Source: Flavobacterium selenitireducens | Lineage (GTDB): Bacteria > Bacteroidota > Bacteroidia > Flavobacteriales > Flavobacteriaceae | Reading direction: 5' to 3' | Assembly (NCBI RefSeq): GCF_014748335.1 | Contig: NZ_JAAVIY010000006.1 | Location: 62,001-126,000 of the forward strand | DNA: 64,000 nucleotides | Shown: positions 17,655 to 25,949 of the stretch, one piece after another | Layout of the letters: each line of letters begins with the position of its first letter | How positions within the stretch are numbered: the stretch's first letter is position 1 | Translations under genes and position numbers: made by a program | The notes under the pieces: generated by a model | Database searches by the model: none | What the model saw: only the letters and a program-made list of their open reading frames with translations | What the model was told of the DNA's origin: nothing

Positions 17655-19028
17655 TTACGCATTCGCGTTAAAGTGGACAACTTTGAGTTTAGGGTTTCTG
17701 CGCAAGTGCATCCGGATGATAGCCGTCGTGTCGCGATTGTGGCTCATGGGCACTAGAATTTTGTACAGTACCGACGGATTTCTCATCTGGTAGTTCAGGT
17801 CGAAAAATGCATAGCCCTTATAAATTCCGTTTTCTATCAGCACGGCGCTGCGTTCACTTACATTGCGGCCGCGATCCATGATGATCATATTTTCGGAAGT
17901 AAACGTATAATCGGACAGGAAAGCCTCGACCCGGGCGTTGTATTCTTCCAAACTGACTTTTCCGGCGCACGCCCCGTCGCAAATCTTGATCTCAAAAGAG
18001 CGACAGGCATTTTTGGCATCGTCGATTCCGGTAAGCTTTGGGCAGAGATTGTATTTCTGCGTGAGGCGGTGCATCGTGGTCTTAGCCTCGATGATCGAAT
18101 GAAAGGCAGTGATTTCCTTGCGGTTCGCATCGAATTTTTCCAACACGAGATTCATGTAACCGCCTTCGTCCGTTTGCGTATAGAGCGCCCACTGTAAATT
18201 CGTCTTGGATTGCGACCGATTGTATTTCGGCTTGTTGATCTTTACCTCGTGGCTTTCCTTGAGCAGGGCGATAAGCTCGCTTCCGGTTTCCTCATAGGTC
18301 ACGTCAAAAACGTCGAGCTGTATTTTTTTGGACTTGTTCGAAGTTCCCGTAAAATGCTGGTTGACGCGCTTTTTAATATTTTGGCTTTTCCCGATGTAGA
18401 TGATTTTCCCATCTTCCCGATGAATATAGTAAACGCCGCATCGCGACGGCAATTTGTCGATGATATCGAGCAATTTCGGCGCAATCCCTTTCTCGACTTC
18501 GGTTTTGATGAAGGTTGAGATGATGGTTTTTTCGGCGTCTTTGTCGAGCAACATCTTGAACAGTTTTACAGTCGCCATCGCATCTCCGGAGGCGCGGTGC
18601 CGGTCGGCAACCGGGATACCGAGCGAGCGCGAGAGCTTCCCGAGGCTGTAAGATGGCATGTCAGGGATGAGTTTTTGTGCAAGTTCCACCGTATCGAGGG
18701 TCTGGGCCTTGAAATCATAACCCAAGCGCCGAAATTCCAGCCTCAGCACGCGGTAGTCGAAAACAGTATTATGCGCCACGATGATACAGCCTTCGGTAAT
18801 TTCAATGATGCGCTTGGCAACCTCGAAGAATTTAGGCGCAGATTCCAGCATGGCGTTGCTGATCCCTGTGAGTTTCACTACAAACGGCTGAATTGGTATT
18901 TCCGGGTTCACCAGGCTGATGAACTGGTCGACGATCTCGTGCCCGTCGTAACGGTAAATCGCGATTTCGGTAATGCCTTCTTCGTTGAACTGGCCTCCGG
19001 TGGTTTCTATGTCGAGGATTGCGTACAA
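17655..19028 (-). CDS. DEDDh exonuclease fused to a GIY-YIG (UvrC/Cho-like) nuclease domain
   Basis: A 457-residue two-nuclease fusion. The N-terminal DnaQ-like 3'-5' exonuclease (about 1-165) has Asp6 and Glu8 in DIETTG, HNTVFD with Asp91, and His144/Asp149 in HRASGDA. A GIY-YIG domain follows: GVYYI at 198-202 and YIG at 211-213, then basic helices. The C-terminus is UvrC-like (CPKLTGI, CDGACAGK). Such proteins are annotated as pol III epsilon-like and probably act in repair, but the pathway is inferred. The start is TTG (19026-19028), as no ATG fits the conserved N-terminus. The 120-base region upstream is repeat-rich, so its promoter is unclear. Confidence 0.88.
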   Translation of the reverse strand: MYAILDIETTGGQFNEEGITEIAIYRYDGHEIVDQFISLVNPEIPIQPFVVKLTGISNAMLESAPKFFEVAKRIIEITEGCIIVAHNTVFDYRVLRLEFRRLGYDFKAQTLDTVELAQKLIPDMPSYSLGKLSRSLGIPVADRHRASGDAMATVKLFKMLLDKDAEKTIISTFIKTEVEKGIAPKLLDIIDKLPSRCGVYYIHREDGKIIYIGKSQNIKKRVNQHFTGTSNKSKKIQLDVFDVTYEETGSELIALLKESHEVKINKPKYNRSQSKTNLQWALYTQTDEGGYMNLVLEKFDANRKEITAFHSIIEAKTTMHRLTQKYNLCPKLTGIDDAKNACRSFEIKICDGACAGKVSLEEYNARVEAFLSDYTFTSENMIIMDRGRNVSERSAVLIENGIYKGYAFFDLNYQMRNPSVLYKILVPMSHNRDTTAIIRMHLRRNPKLKVVHFNANA

Positions 19029-19030
19029 GA

Positions 19031-19150
19031 TAATTAGCGAATTAGCAAATTTGAAAATTAGCGAATGAGGTTCGTGCTTGAAAAAACCGATATTCCGGCG
19101 AACGCGAACGTACCATTCGCTAATTCGCTAATTTATCGCATTCGCTAATT
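19031..19150. repeat. AATTAGCGAATT/AATTCGCTAATT repeat block, locus 2
   Basis: Left arm TAATTAGCGAATTAGC (19031-19046) with a further AATTAGCGAAT copy to about 19066, a spacer of about 45 bases, and right arm ATTCGCTAATTCGCTAATT (about 19113-19132) plus a final TTCGCTAATTAA that supplies the yggS stop codon. The arms are inverted, as in the other two blocks, and separate two co-oriented genes. Confidence 0.85.
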
Positions 19151-19811
19151 AACGCGTCCCAAATATACTGCTTCCAATCCGAACCATCGTACTTCCGCAG
19201 GCAATAGCTATCGAATAATCGCCGCTCATTCCCATCGAGAGGATTTCCGGGTTGAAGTTGTGTGTTTTCGGGAGTCGTTGCAGGTCGTCGAAAAGCGATT
19301 TGAGCTGTGAGAATTCGTTCTGGATTTGGCGCTTATCATCTGTAAAGGAAGCCATCCCCATCAAGCCTTTGATTTCGACGTTGGTCATTTTACGGAAGGT
19401 TTCCGAGCCGAGAAGCTCGTTCACTTCGCCTGCATCCAAACCGAATTTTGTCTCTTCATTGGCTATGTGAACCTGCAACAGGCAAGCAATGACGCGTTGG
19501 TGCTTAGCGGCCTGTTTGTCGATCTCCTGTAAAAGCTTGAGGGAGTCGACGCCGTGGACCAGCGCTACGTAAGGCGCCATGAATTTTATCTTGTTGGTCT
19601 GGACGTGGCCGATCATATGCCACTCGATATCCTGAGGCAGCGCTTGTTGTTTGGCGCTCATTTCCTGGATCTTGTTTTCTCCAAAAATACGCTGGCCGGC
19701 CTCATAAGCTTCCAAAATGTCTTCGTTCGGTTTCGTCTTTGAAACTGCCACAAGCGACACATTTTCAGGGATCGCCTCACGGATCTCCAGTAAATTATTG
19801 CGTATGGACAT
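19149..19811 (-). CDS. YggS/PLPBP family pyridoxal phosphate-binding protein
   Basis: A 220-residue single-domain TIM-barrel protein of the alanine-racemase N-terminal fold. It keeps PLP homeostasis in the cytoplasm rather than catalysing a reaction. The PLP-binding Lys25 is in LVAVSKTKP. GENKIQEM, WHMIGHVQTNK and SMGMSGDYSIAI are family landmarks. The ATG at 19811 is preferred; a TTG three codons earlier would add only Met-Thr-Ile. It overlaps the upstream secreted-protein gene by 17 bases. The stop codon falls inside the repeat block. Confidence 0.93.
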   Translation of the reverse strand: MSIRNNLLEIREAIPENVSLVAVSKTKPNEDILEAYEAGQRIFGENKIQEMSAKQQALPQDIEWHMIGHVQTNKIKFMAPYVALVHGVDSLKLLQEIDKQAAKHQRVIACLLQVHIANEETKFGLDAGEVNELLGSETFRKMTNVEIKGLMGMASFTDDKRQIQNEFSQLKSLFDDLQRLPKTHNFNPEILSMGMSGDYSIAIACGSTMVRIGSSIFGTR

Positions 19812-20295
19812 GATTGTCAAAAGCTTTGTCGATTTGCGCCAGGCAATCCTTCACAAGTTTTTCCAGTTCCGGCGAGGAGCCTGGGATGGGTGAAGTTTGG
19901 ATCCCGTCCGTAAAGATGAACTCTTTCTTTTTCGTCGATACCGATGGTGTCGGATTCTGGATCACTAACGTCTCATTGTATTGCACGCCTGAAACCACGC
20001 CGTTCGCATAATGGAAGTCGGTAGCGATCGTCCTGATACCTTCGCCTGTCTGTGGGATTTCGTTTTTAGCGCACGCTTTCGCGATGTGTTTCCCTGGCGA
20101 ACCGTCCGCTTTCACTGACGAAATTGTCCAGATCGAAATTTTGGTGCCGTCCGGAAGTCCGGTTTCGATTGTGGGCTTTGCGTCGCGCAACCTGCCTTCG
20201 AGAACTGCGGTTTTGTCTGACGAGGCTTCCTTCATGTCCTGCGCCAATAACGGGCAGCCGACCAATGCGAGCCAAATGAGCAATAGGTTTTTCAT
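19795..20295 (-). CDS. Hypothetical exported protein
   Basis: A 166-residue protein with a clear signal peptide (MKNLLLIWLALVGCPLLAQ, residues 1-19). The 'GCPLLAQ' could be read as a lipobox, but cleavage at LAQ looks better. The mature part is polar with no recognised domain. The 4-base overlap with the DUF1015 gene upstream and 17-base overlap with yggS downstream make it the middle gene of a three-gene unit. Nothing in the sequence indicates a function. Confidence 0.75.
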   Translation of the reverse strand: MKNLLLIWLALVGCPLLAQDMKEASSDKTAVLEGRLRDAKPTIETGLPDGTKISIWTISSVKADGSPGKHIAKACAKNEIPQTGEGIRTIATDFHYANGVVSGVQYNETLVIQNPTPSVSTKKKEFIFTDGIQTSPIPGSSPELEKLVKDCLAQIDKAFDNHVHTQ

Positions 20296-21491
20296 ATTTC
20301 GTATATAACGAGTCCGCTTCTGATTTTAGGCTCAATATACGTACTTTTTGGCGGAAGGATCTCGCCTTTATCGGCCAATTCGCGTATTTGGCTGAACGCG
20401 ATAGGAAACAAGGTAAACCCAACTTCGAATGCTTCGGTATCGACAAGTTCTACCATTTTGGTCAGCGGCTGGTTTCCAGGAATGTAATCGATGCGGCCGT
20501 CATTCCGCAAATCTCCAATCCCTAATATAGGATTAAGCAGCTCGTCATAAAGAAGTTGGGCGTCGATATCGGAAGTTTCGCTCAATGGTTCGAGCGCATA
20601 GAAATCGCCGTCGAAATACATGCCGAACTGTCCTTTCCTGATTGGTTTCCACAGTTCGTTTCCTCGATTGACAACCGTGAAAACCTTCTCGACCCGACTC
20701 AGGAATTCTGCTTTGGACAAATCGTTCAAATCGCTGATGACGCGGTTGTATTCGTTAATTTTTACTTCGTTCTCCGAAACGAGAAACGCCATAAAATGTC
20801 CAAGGTTGGAATTTCCCGAAGCGTTGTGGCGCTCATATAGCATGGCCGCCGAAGCAGATCGGTGATGGCCGTCGGCAATGTAAAGTGACGGGATTTTTTC
20901 AAACTCGGTGACAAGCCAGTCGATCTGTTGTTTATCGCGAATACGCCAAAGCGTGTGTTTATCGCGGTTCGGAGATGAAAAAAGGTAAAGCGGGCGCTTG
21001 CGTCTGGTGGTGTCGATCCAGTTTTGAAGCGACGGGTTTTCCGGATAGGCCACAAGAACCGGTTCCGTGTTGAAGCCCGTAATATGGAGGTATTCCTCGA
21101 ATTGCTCCACGCGATATTCAAGGGTGTCTTCGTGTTTCTTGAGTTTGCCGTCCAAATAATCCTGAACCGAAATTGACGCGATTATCCCCGTGTAGCTGCG
21201 GCTTTTGGACTGGAGCTCGTAGAGATAGAAAATAGGTTCGGTTTCCTTTTTGAGTACGCCTTCATCCTTGAAATCCTGGTATTTCGCCTTGACCTGCCCG
21301 AATCGTTTGTTCGGATCGTTCTTTTGTACGTTCACGTAACCGGGATGCAGCACGTGTAAAAACGAGAACGGATTGAAGTCGAGCTGGGCGGCAAGTTCCG
21401 AAGCGGTATAATCGTCATAGGAACGCGAGGTCACCAACGGCGCCTTGTCGCGTGTCGGACGCACAGCAGGGAAAGGAGTGATTTTGGGCAT
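20292..21491 (-). CDS. DUF1015 family protein
   Basis: A 399-residue cytoplasmic protein of the DUF1015 family, widely conserved and of uncertain function. The landmark SLYIADGHHRSASAAMLY (about 193-210) contains the invariant DGHHR. The N-terminal segment ITPFPAVRP and the C-terminal LPPKSTYIEPKIRSGLVIYE are also typical. Length is normal. It leads a unit with the exported protein and yggS, and repeat locus 3 lies directly upstream. Some annotations suggest a kinase- or hydrolase-like fold; I would not assign one. Confidence 0.88.
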   Translation of the reverse strand: MPKITPFPAVRPTRDKAPLVTSRSYDDYTASELAAQLDFNPFSFLHVLHPGYVNVQKNDPNKRFGQVKAKYQDFKDEGVLKKETEPIFYLYELQSKSRSYTGIIASISVQDYLDGKLKKHEDTLEYRVEQFEEYLHITGFNTEPVLVAYPENPSLQNWIDTTRRKRPLYLFSSPNRDKHTLWRIRDKQQIDWLVTEFEKIPSLYIADGHHRSASAAMLYERHNASGNSNLGHFMAFLVSENEVKINEYNRVISDLNDLSKAEFLSRVEKVFTVVNRGNELWKPIRKGQFGMYFDGDFYALEPLSETSDIDAQLLYDELLNPILGIGDLRNDGRIDYIPGNQPLTKMVELVDTEAFEVGFTLFPIAFSQIRELADKGEILPPKSTYIEPKIRSGLVIYEI

Positions 21492-21517
21492 TGTTAATTA
21501 GTCGATTAAATAATTAG

Positions 21518-21683
21518 TCAATTAGCGAATTAGTCAATTAGCGAATTAGCGAATTGTAGGTTGGGGTGGTAGCGAGATAGCAATTAATAAGTCGGAATAA
21601 GTGATTTACTGAGTTAGCAAACCGGTTCCGTCCATTCGCTAATTATCACCTCGCTAATTCGCTAATTCTCACATTCGCTAATT
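21518..21683. repeat. AATTAGCGAATT/AATTCGCTAATT repeat block, locus 3
   Basis: Left arm: AATTAGTCAATTAGCGAATT-type units, about 21512-21555. After an unrelated spacer of about 75 bases comes the right arm with CATTCGCTAATTATCACC and TCGCTAATTCGCTAATTC (about 21633-21683). Again the arms are inverted and lie between two co-oriented (-) genes. The stop codon of the dehydrogenase gene is within the right arm. Confidence 0.85.
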
Positions 21684-22565
21684 AAACTGTTTCGCAACTC
21701 TCTCCGCTTTTTTGCTCTCGCTGTAGTCGTAAAATCCTTCTCCTGATTTTACGCCGAGTTTTCCGGCCCTGACCATATTGACCAGCAGTGGGCAAGGCGC
21801 ATATTTCGGGTTTTTGAACCCGTCGTACATTACATTGAGTATGGCAAGACAAACGTCCAGGCCGATAAAATCCGCGAGTTGCAAAGGTCCCATCGGATGC
21901 GCCATCCCGAGTTTCATGACCGTGTCGATTTCGTAAACGCCGGCCACGCCGTTGTAAAGCGTTTCTATCGATTCGTTGATCATCGGCATCAAAATGCGGT
22001 TGGCCACGAATCCCGGATAATCGTTGACCTCTACAGGAACTTTTCCGAGTTTTTCGGACATCTCCATGATGCTTTCGGTTACGTTGTCGGACGTGTTGTA
22101 ACCGCGTATGATCTCCACCAATTTCATGATAGGCACAGGATTCATGAAGTGCATACCGATCACGCGCTCCGGATGCGTCACCACGGCGGCTATCTGGGTT
22201 ATCGAAATCGAAGAAGTGTTCGTGGAAAGAATGGTTCCGTGCGAACAGTATTCGTTTAATTGGCGGAATATATTGAGCTTGAGATCAACGTTTTCGGTTG
22301 CGGCCTCAACCACGAGATCAACACCTGTCACGCCGTCTTTGAGATCAGTATAGGTAATGATGTTCCCGATGGTTTTCGCGCGGTCTTCTTCGGTTATCGA
22401 CCCTTTTGCAACCATGCGGTCGAGGTTCGAGGCGATCGTGGTCATTCCTCTTTCGATATTCGCTTCGGAAACATCCACGAGTTTTACGGTAAATCCGCTT
22501 TGGGCGAACGTATGCGCGATTCCGTTACCCATGGTTCCGGCACCGATTACGGCAATATTTTTCAT
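21678..22565 (-). CDS. 3-hydroxybutyryl-CoA dehydrogenase-type 3-hydroxyacyl-CoA dehydrogenase
   Basis: A 295-residue NAD(P)-dependent enzyme that interconverts 3-hydroxyacyl-CoA and 3-ketoacyl-CoA. The Rossmann motif IGAGTMGNGIAHTFA starts at residue 6. STNTSSISITQIA (about 114-126) and the catalytic His region RVIGMHFMNPVPIM (about 134-147) are present. PMGPLQLADFIGLD marks the C-terminal dimer domain. The length equals the short single-domain class (Hbd/PaaH), not a FadB fusion. It follows the membrane protein after 24 bases at the end of the Gfo/Idh/MocA operon. Whether it serves butyrate, phenylacetate or general beta-oxidation is not clear from context. Confidence 0.92.
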   Translation of the reverse strand: MKNIAVIGAGTMGNGIAHTFAQSGFTVKLVDVSEANIERGMTTIASNLDRMVAKGSITEEDRAKTIGNIITYTDLKDGVTGVDLVVEAATENVDLKLNIFRQLNEYCSHGTILSTNTSSISITQIAAVVTHPERVIGMHFMNPVPIMKLVEIIRGYNTSDNVTESIMEMSEKLGKVPVEVNDYPGFVANRILMPMINESIETLYNGVAGVYEIDTVMKLGMAHPMGPLQLADFIGLDVCLAILNVMYDGFKNPKYAPCPLLVNMVRAGKLGVKSGEGFYDYSESKKAERVAKQFN

Positions 22566-22589
22566 TCTGTAGTTGGTTTGGTTTGTATT

Positions 22590-22964
22590 TTAAATTAGGG
22601 TGAAGCGTTGCGCATCCAAAGATCTGACCGACGAATAGACGAGCCCGACAGATGCTAGCAAATAACCACTTAAGACGAGTAGTATTATCATCGAGGAAAG
22701 CAATTGGTCTTTTCCCCACGAAAAGCCTTGAAAGATGAACGCAGTAGTCAGTACAAGTGAAGCCATGAACGCGAATATTCCGTAAATCAACCGGAACACG
22801 CTAAAGGGCAACGCGACCGGCAATATCGTGGCGCCAAACAGGACAAGCCCGACGAGGATTGCCGAGCGCTGCGAACTGTACACCATCGTGAGGAATACGA
22901 GTCCGGAAAGGGCAAAGTAAGTTGATGAAAAAAACGTTATATTTTTGACAGACAGCCGTTTCAT
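22590..22964 (-). CDS. Small integral membrane protein
   Basis: A 124-residue protein with four hydrophobic helices (about 9-28, 34-52, 56-78, 88-110) and short polar loops. It overlaps the Gfo/Idh/MocA gene by 4 bases (ATGA) and precedes the dehydrogenase by 24 bases, so it is a genuine member of the operon. No family is recognised. A role in membrane transport or anchoring cannot be claimed. Confidence 0.7.
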   Translation of the reverse strand: MKRLSVKNITFFSSTYFALSGLVFLTMVYSSQRSAILVGLVLFGATILPVALPFSVFRLIYGIFAFMASLVLTTAFIFQGFSWGKDQLLSSMIILLVLSGYLLASVGLVYSSVRSLDAQRFTLI

Positions 22965-23932
22965 AGCACTCGCTTAAAGTTTTCGATTATGCGATAGGCG
23001 ACCTTCAGGGCCTCGGTTCCGTCCTCAAGTGTCACGATAGGCGTGGCGTCATTCGTTATTGCGTCGGCAAAAGTTTCCAGTTCATCAAGGATGGCATTGT
23101 TGGCCAAAATTTCGGGATTTTTGAAGTAAATCTGTTTTTTTACGCCTTCCGCATTTTGAAGGATCATATCAAAATCTCCAGGATTTTCAGGTGCGTCTTT
23201 CATTTTGACGACCTCACACTTTTTCTCGAGGAAATCGACCGAAATGTAAGCGTCCTTTTGAAAGAAGCGCGACTTTCTCATGTTTTTTAGGGAAATGCGG
23301 CTCGCCGTGAGGTTCGCCACGCAACCATTTTCGAATTCGAGCCGGGCGTTCACGATGTCCGCCGTATCGGAAATCACAGAGACGCCACTCGCATGTACGT
23401 GTTTCACAGGCGATTTCACTACCGACAAAATCACGTCGATATCGTGTATCATCAAATCCAGGACAACGGGAACGTCCGTGCCCCGTGGATTGAATTCCGC
23501 AAGGCGATGCGTCTCGATGAACATAGGGTTTTCGATCATTTCGCGCGTTGCAATAAATGCGGGATTGTACCGTTCGACATGGCCAACCTGACCTTTTACG
23601 TCATATTCGTTTGCTAGAGCGATGATCTCCTCGGCTTCCTCTATCGTGTTTGCAATCGGTTTTTCGATAAAGACGTGCTTGCCTGATTTGATCGCCACAC
23701 GCGCGCATTTGTAGTGCGAAAGCGTAGGCGTGACGATATCGATTACGTCCACGGCATGGATCAGCGTAGCGATGGTGTGGAAGCGCTTGTAGCCAAATTC
23801 GGACTCTATCTTATCGGCATAATCAGGATTTTCGTCATAAAACCCGACAAGCTCGTATTTTTCGGATTGCTGCAAAAGACGCAAGTGGATTTTTCCAAGA
23901 TGGCCTGCGCCCAAAACTCCAACTTTAAGCAT
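22961..23932 (-). CDS. Gfo/Idh/MocA family oxidoreductase
   Basis: A 323-residue NAD(P)-dependent dehydrogenase. The N-terminal Rossmann domain has GVLGAGHLGKIHLR (about 5-18) and VFIEKPIANTIEEAEE near 95, with the EKP motif of the family. The C-terminal alpha/beta domain contains DLMIHDIDVILSVV (about 170), the usual catalytic His-x3-Asp region. The frame stays open 32 codons further upstream, but the ATG at 23932 begins the conserved fold. A CAAATGTA element (TACATTTG on the minus strand) lies 18 bases upstream. Substrates in this family are mostly sugars or inositols; the true one is unknown. Confidence 0.88.
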   Translation of the reverse strand: MLKVGVLGAGHLGKIHLRLLQQSEKYELVGFYDENPDYADKIESEFGYKRFHTIATLIHAVDVIDIVTPTLSHYKCARVAIKSGKHVFIEKPIANTIEEAEEIIALANEYDVKGQVGHVERYNPAFIATREMIENPMFIETHRLAEFNPRGTDVPVVLDLMIHDIDVILSVVKSPVKHVHASGVSVISDTADIVNARLEFENGCVANLTASRISLKNMRKSRFFQKDAYISVDFLEKKCEVVKMKDAPENPGDFDMILQNAEGVKKQIYFKNPEILANNAILDELETFADAITNDATPIVTLEDGTEALKVAYRIIENFKRVL

Positions 23933-23949
23933 TTGGTTTGTGTTTTGAG

Positions 23950-23957
23950 CAAATGTA
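23950..23957 (-). promoter_or_regulatory. -7 element for the Gfo/Idh/MocA operon
   Basis: TACATTTG on the minus strand matches TAnnTTTG exactly and lies 17 bases before the ATG at 23932. A TTG lies 23 bases further upstream, at the long end of the accepted spacing. Confidence 0.5.
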
Positions 23958-24147
23958 AGGATTAGTGCCGAAAGTCCCATCAACTTCAAAATTCCGTTGC
24001 TCGTTATTCGCCTGTCCGACATGCGCAAAATCTTTATCGCAAACGCGGCGGTGGCGGCAAACGGAAAATGCCATCAAAGGAATGTCGGTTGGCGGACGAT
24101 GAATATTGAAGTTTTGAGTATTTTTACAATCCAAACCAACTTCCGAA

Positions 24148-24789
24148 TTGAAAGACACAAATAAACATCAAGGCCTTAGAAATCAATTGGTTAATCAGCT
24201 TCGCGACAAAGGCATCACGGATGAGGCCGTGCTTGCGGCAATCGCAAAAATCCCGCGCCATCTGTTCCTGGATTCCTCGTTCGAAGATTTTGCCTACCAG
24301 GACAAGGCTTTTCCAATTGCCGCGGGCCAGACGATTTCACAGCCGTATACGGTGGCGTTCCAGTCACAACTGCTTAATGTAAAAAAAGACGATAAGATAC
24401 TCGAGATCGGTACGGGATCGGGTTACCAAACGGCCGTTCTTTGCACTATGGGCGCCAAAGTCTACAGTGTGGAGCGACAAAACGAACTGTTCAAAATTAC
24501 CTCGGTGTTGCTTCCGAAACTTGGCATAAGGCCCAAACACCTTTCGTTTGGCGACGGCTACAAAGGCTTGCCCAACTATGCGCCTTTCGATAGCATTATC
24601 GTGACCGCCGGAGCGCCCGTCATTCCGCCGGCGTTGATGTCGCAGCTTAAGATAGGAGGCAGGCTCGTGATCCCTTTCGGTGACAAGAATCAAATCATGA
24701 CGATGCTGGTCCGCAAAGACGAGACGAAGTTCGAGAAACACGAATTCGGTGAGTTCCGTTTCGTGCCATTATTGGAAAACAAAAATTGA
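24148..24789 (+). CDS. pcm: Protein-L-isoaspartate O-methyltransferase
   Basis: A 213-residue SAM-dependent enzyme that methylates isoaspartyl residues to start repair of aged proteins. Visible motifs are PRHLFLDSSFEDFAYQDKAF (about 37-56), the substrate-binding GQTISQPYTVAFQ, SAM motif I ILEIGTGSGYQTA (about 84-96) and the FDSIIVTAGAP motif. The start codon is TTG (24148-24150); the protein start aligns with the usual LKDTxKHQGLRNQL beginning in relatives, and no ATG is available nearby. It is divergent from the Gfo/Idh/MocA operon. Confidence 0.93.
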   Translation: MKDTNKHQGLRNQLVNQLRDKGITDEAVLAAIAKIPRHLFLDSSFEDFAYQDKAFPIAAGQTISQPYTVAFQSQLLNVKKDDKILEIGTGSGYQTAVLCTMGAKVYSVERQNELFKITSVLLPKLGIRPKHLSFGDGYKGLPNYAPFDSIIVTAGAPVIPPALMSQLKIGGRLVIPFGDKNQIMTMLVRKDETKFEKHEFGEFRFVPLLENKN

Positions 24790-24821
24790 TGTTCTGGGCT
24801 TAACTTTTCTTGTGATTACGC

Positions 24822-24983
24822 AATGGAGGAGCTACTCATCCTTATGTGCTTGAAAAGGTCACCAATGCGGAAATGATCTGGTTAGCCGGGGGCGATCAAT
24901 CGAAATTTGCCGAAGGGCGTCTATTTCGTGAAAATGCGATTGGCGGAGGAAGGACCGCAACCCGAAAAATGATCAAACGTTAG
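24822..24983 (+). pseudogene. Remnant of a secreted cyanophycinase-like (S51) peptidase with T9SS tail
   Basis: No intact gene occupies the gap between pcm and the HTH gene, but two reading frames hold recognisable pieces. The frame from 24822 reads GGATHPYVLEKVTNAEMIWL followed by AGGDQSKF, resembling the GGDQ region of S51/cyanophycinase-like peptidases. The frame one base later (about 24895-24972) reads NLPKGVYFVKM, the typical late strand of a type A T9SS sorting domain. It ends at a short A run (24964-24969), after which the first frame supplies KMIKR and a stop, as expected after loss of one A. The rest of the gene is missing. Inference: a strongly reduced, frameshifted relic. Confidence 0.5.
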
Positions 24984-25348
24984 TCTTTTTTTCCCAACAT
25001 TCCCTTCAACGCATCCATCTCGCGGAGTAATTTCTGGAACTGGTCGTCCACTTCTTTATTCGGCTTCTCGCCAAGTGCGGTTTCGGCCGCTTTGAGCGCT
25101 TTGAGGCCAAGCGGCTCGTTTTGTATCTCTGCCAATATTTTTTCGGTAAGCCAACACAGCAGTATCTCGTCCTGATCGATTTCGAAAAGTTCGGAAAAAA
25201 GGACAACCTGGGTTCGCGTCGGACGTCTCAACCCGTTCTCGAATTTGCTGACGAGCGCCTGGTCGATTTTGAGCGCTTCCGAAACCTGCCTGGTTGTAAA
25301 TCGCTTCGCAACGCGTCCGTTTTTGAGTAGATACTTGAGTTGCTGCAT
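24980..25348 (-). CDS. XRE-type helix-turn-helix regulator
   Basis: A 122-residue cytoplasmic protein. The N-terminal 65 residues form a five-helix XRE/Cro-type HTH (TTRQVSEALKIDQALVSKFE ... RRPTRTQVVLFSELFEID). A charged helical tail of about 50 residues follows, likely a coiled-coil for oligomerisation. The targets are unknown. It lies 12 bases downstream of smpB on the same strand. Its stop codon overlaps the end of the degraded peptidase remnant. Confidence 0.82.
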   Translation of the reverse strand: MQQLKYLLKNGRVAKRFTTRQVSEALKIDQALVSKFENGLRRPTRTQVVLFSELFEIDQDEILLCWLTEKILAEIQNEPLGLKALKAAETALGEKPNKEVDDQFQKLLREMDALKGMLGKKD

Positions 25349-25360
25349 AGTCGAACCGTG

Positions 25361-25819
25361 TTACCTGTAGGCCTTTTTTATACGGTCGATGTCGCGTTTG
25401 GTATCTGATTCCTTGAGTGATTCGCGTTTGTCGTATGTCTTTTTACCGCGGCAAAGGGCGATGTCGAGTTTGGCGAGCCCTTTTTCGTTCGTGAACAATT
25501 TGAGCGGAATGATCGTCAATCCTTTTTGCTGCACGCTTTTTTCGAGACTTTTGAGTTCGCGCCGGTTGAGCAGTAATTTGCGTTCGCTTTTCGATTTGTG
25601 GTTGAAGGTATTTCCGAACGAATATTCTTCGATCGAAGTGTTGATAGCGAACAGTTCGTGCCTTTCGTTGAACTCGCAGAAACCTTCGGTGATCTGGGCC
25701 TTGCCGAGCCGGATCGATTTGATCTCGGTTCCTGTAAGTACGATCCCGGCAGTATAGGTTTCGATGATCTCGTAATCGAAACGCGCGCGCTTATTGAGTA
25801 TGTTGACGGTTTTTTGCAT
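25361..25819 (-). CDS. smpB: SsrA-binding protein SmpB
   Basis: A 152-residue RNA-binding protein that delivers tmRNA to stalled ribosomes for trans-translation. The OB-fold signature ETYTAGIVLTGTEIKSIRLG (about 20-39) and the C-terminal KKTYDKRESLKESDTKRDID basic tail match the family. Length is normal. The HTH gene follows after 12 bases. No ssrA gene is visible in the adjacent DNA. Confidence 0.96.
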   Translation of the reverse strand: MQKTVNILNKRARFDYEIIETYTAGIVLTGTEIKSIRLGKAQITEGFCEFNERHELFAINTSIEEYSFGNTFNHKSKSERKLLLNRRELKSLEKSVQQKGLTIIPLKLFTNEKGLAKLDIALCRGKKTYDKRESLKESDTKRDIDRIKKAYR

Positions 25820-25949
25820 CAGGGAAGCAAATGTACGCCAAAATGGTTGTCAGACAAAATGCAGGCTGTTCATAACTTTTGGGTTTTCAGCCGGACCCGC
25901 CCAGGATTTTTGTTATACATTGGTGATAACCAACAAAATAAGCAAAATC

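Noticed and set aside
25820..25949. ssrA (tmRNA) gene near smpB
   Set aside because: The 130-base gap cannot hold a tmRNA of about 350-400 bases, and no tRNA-like ends were seen.
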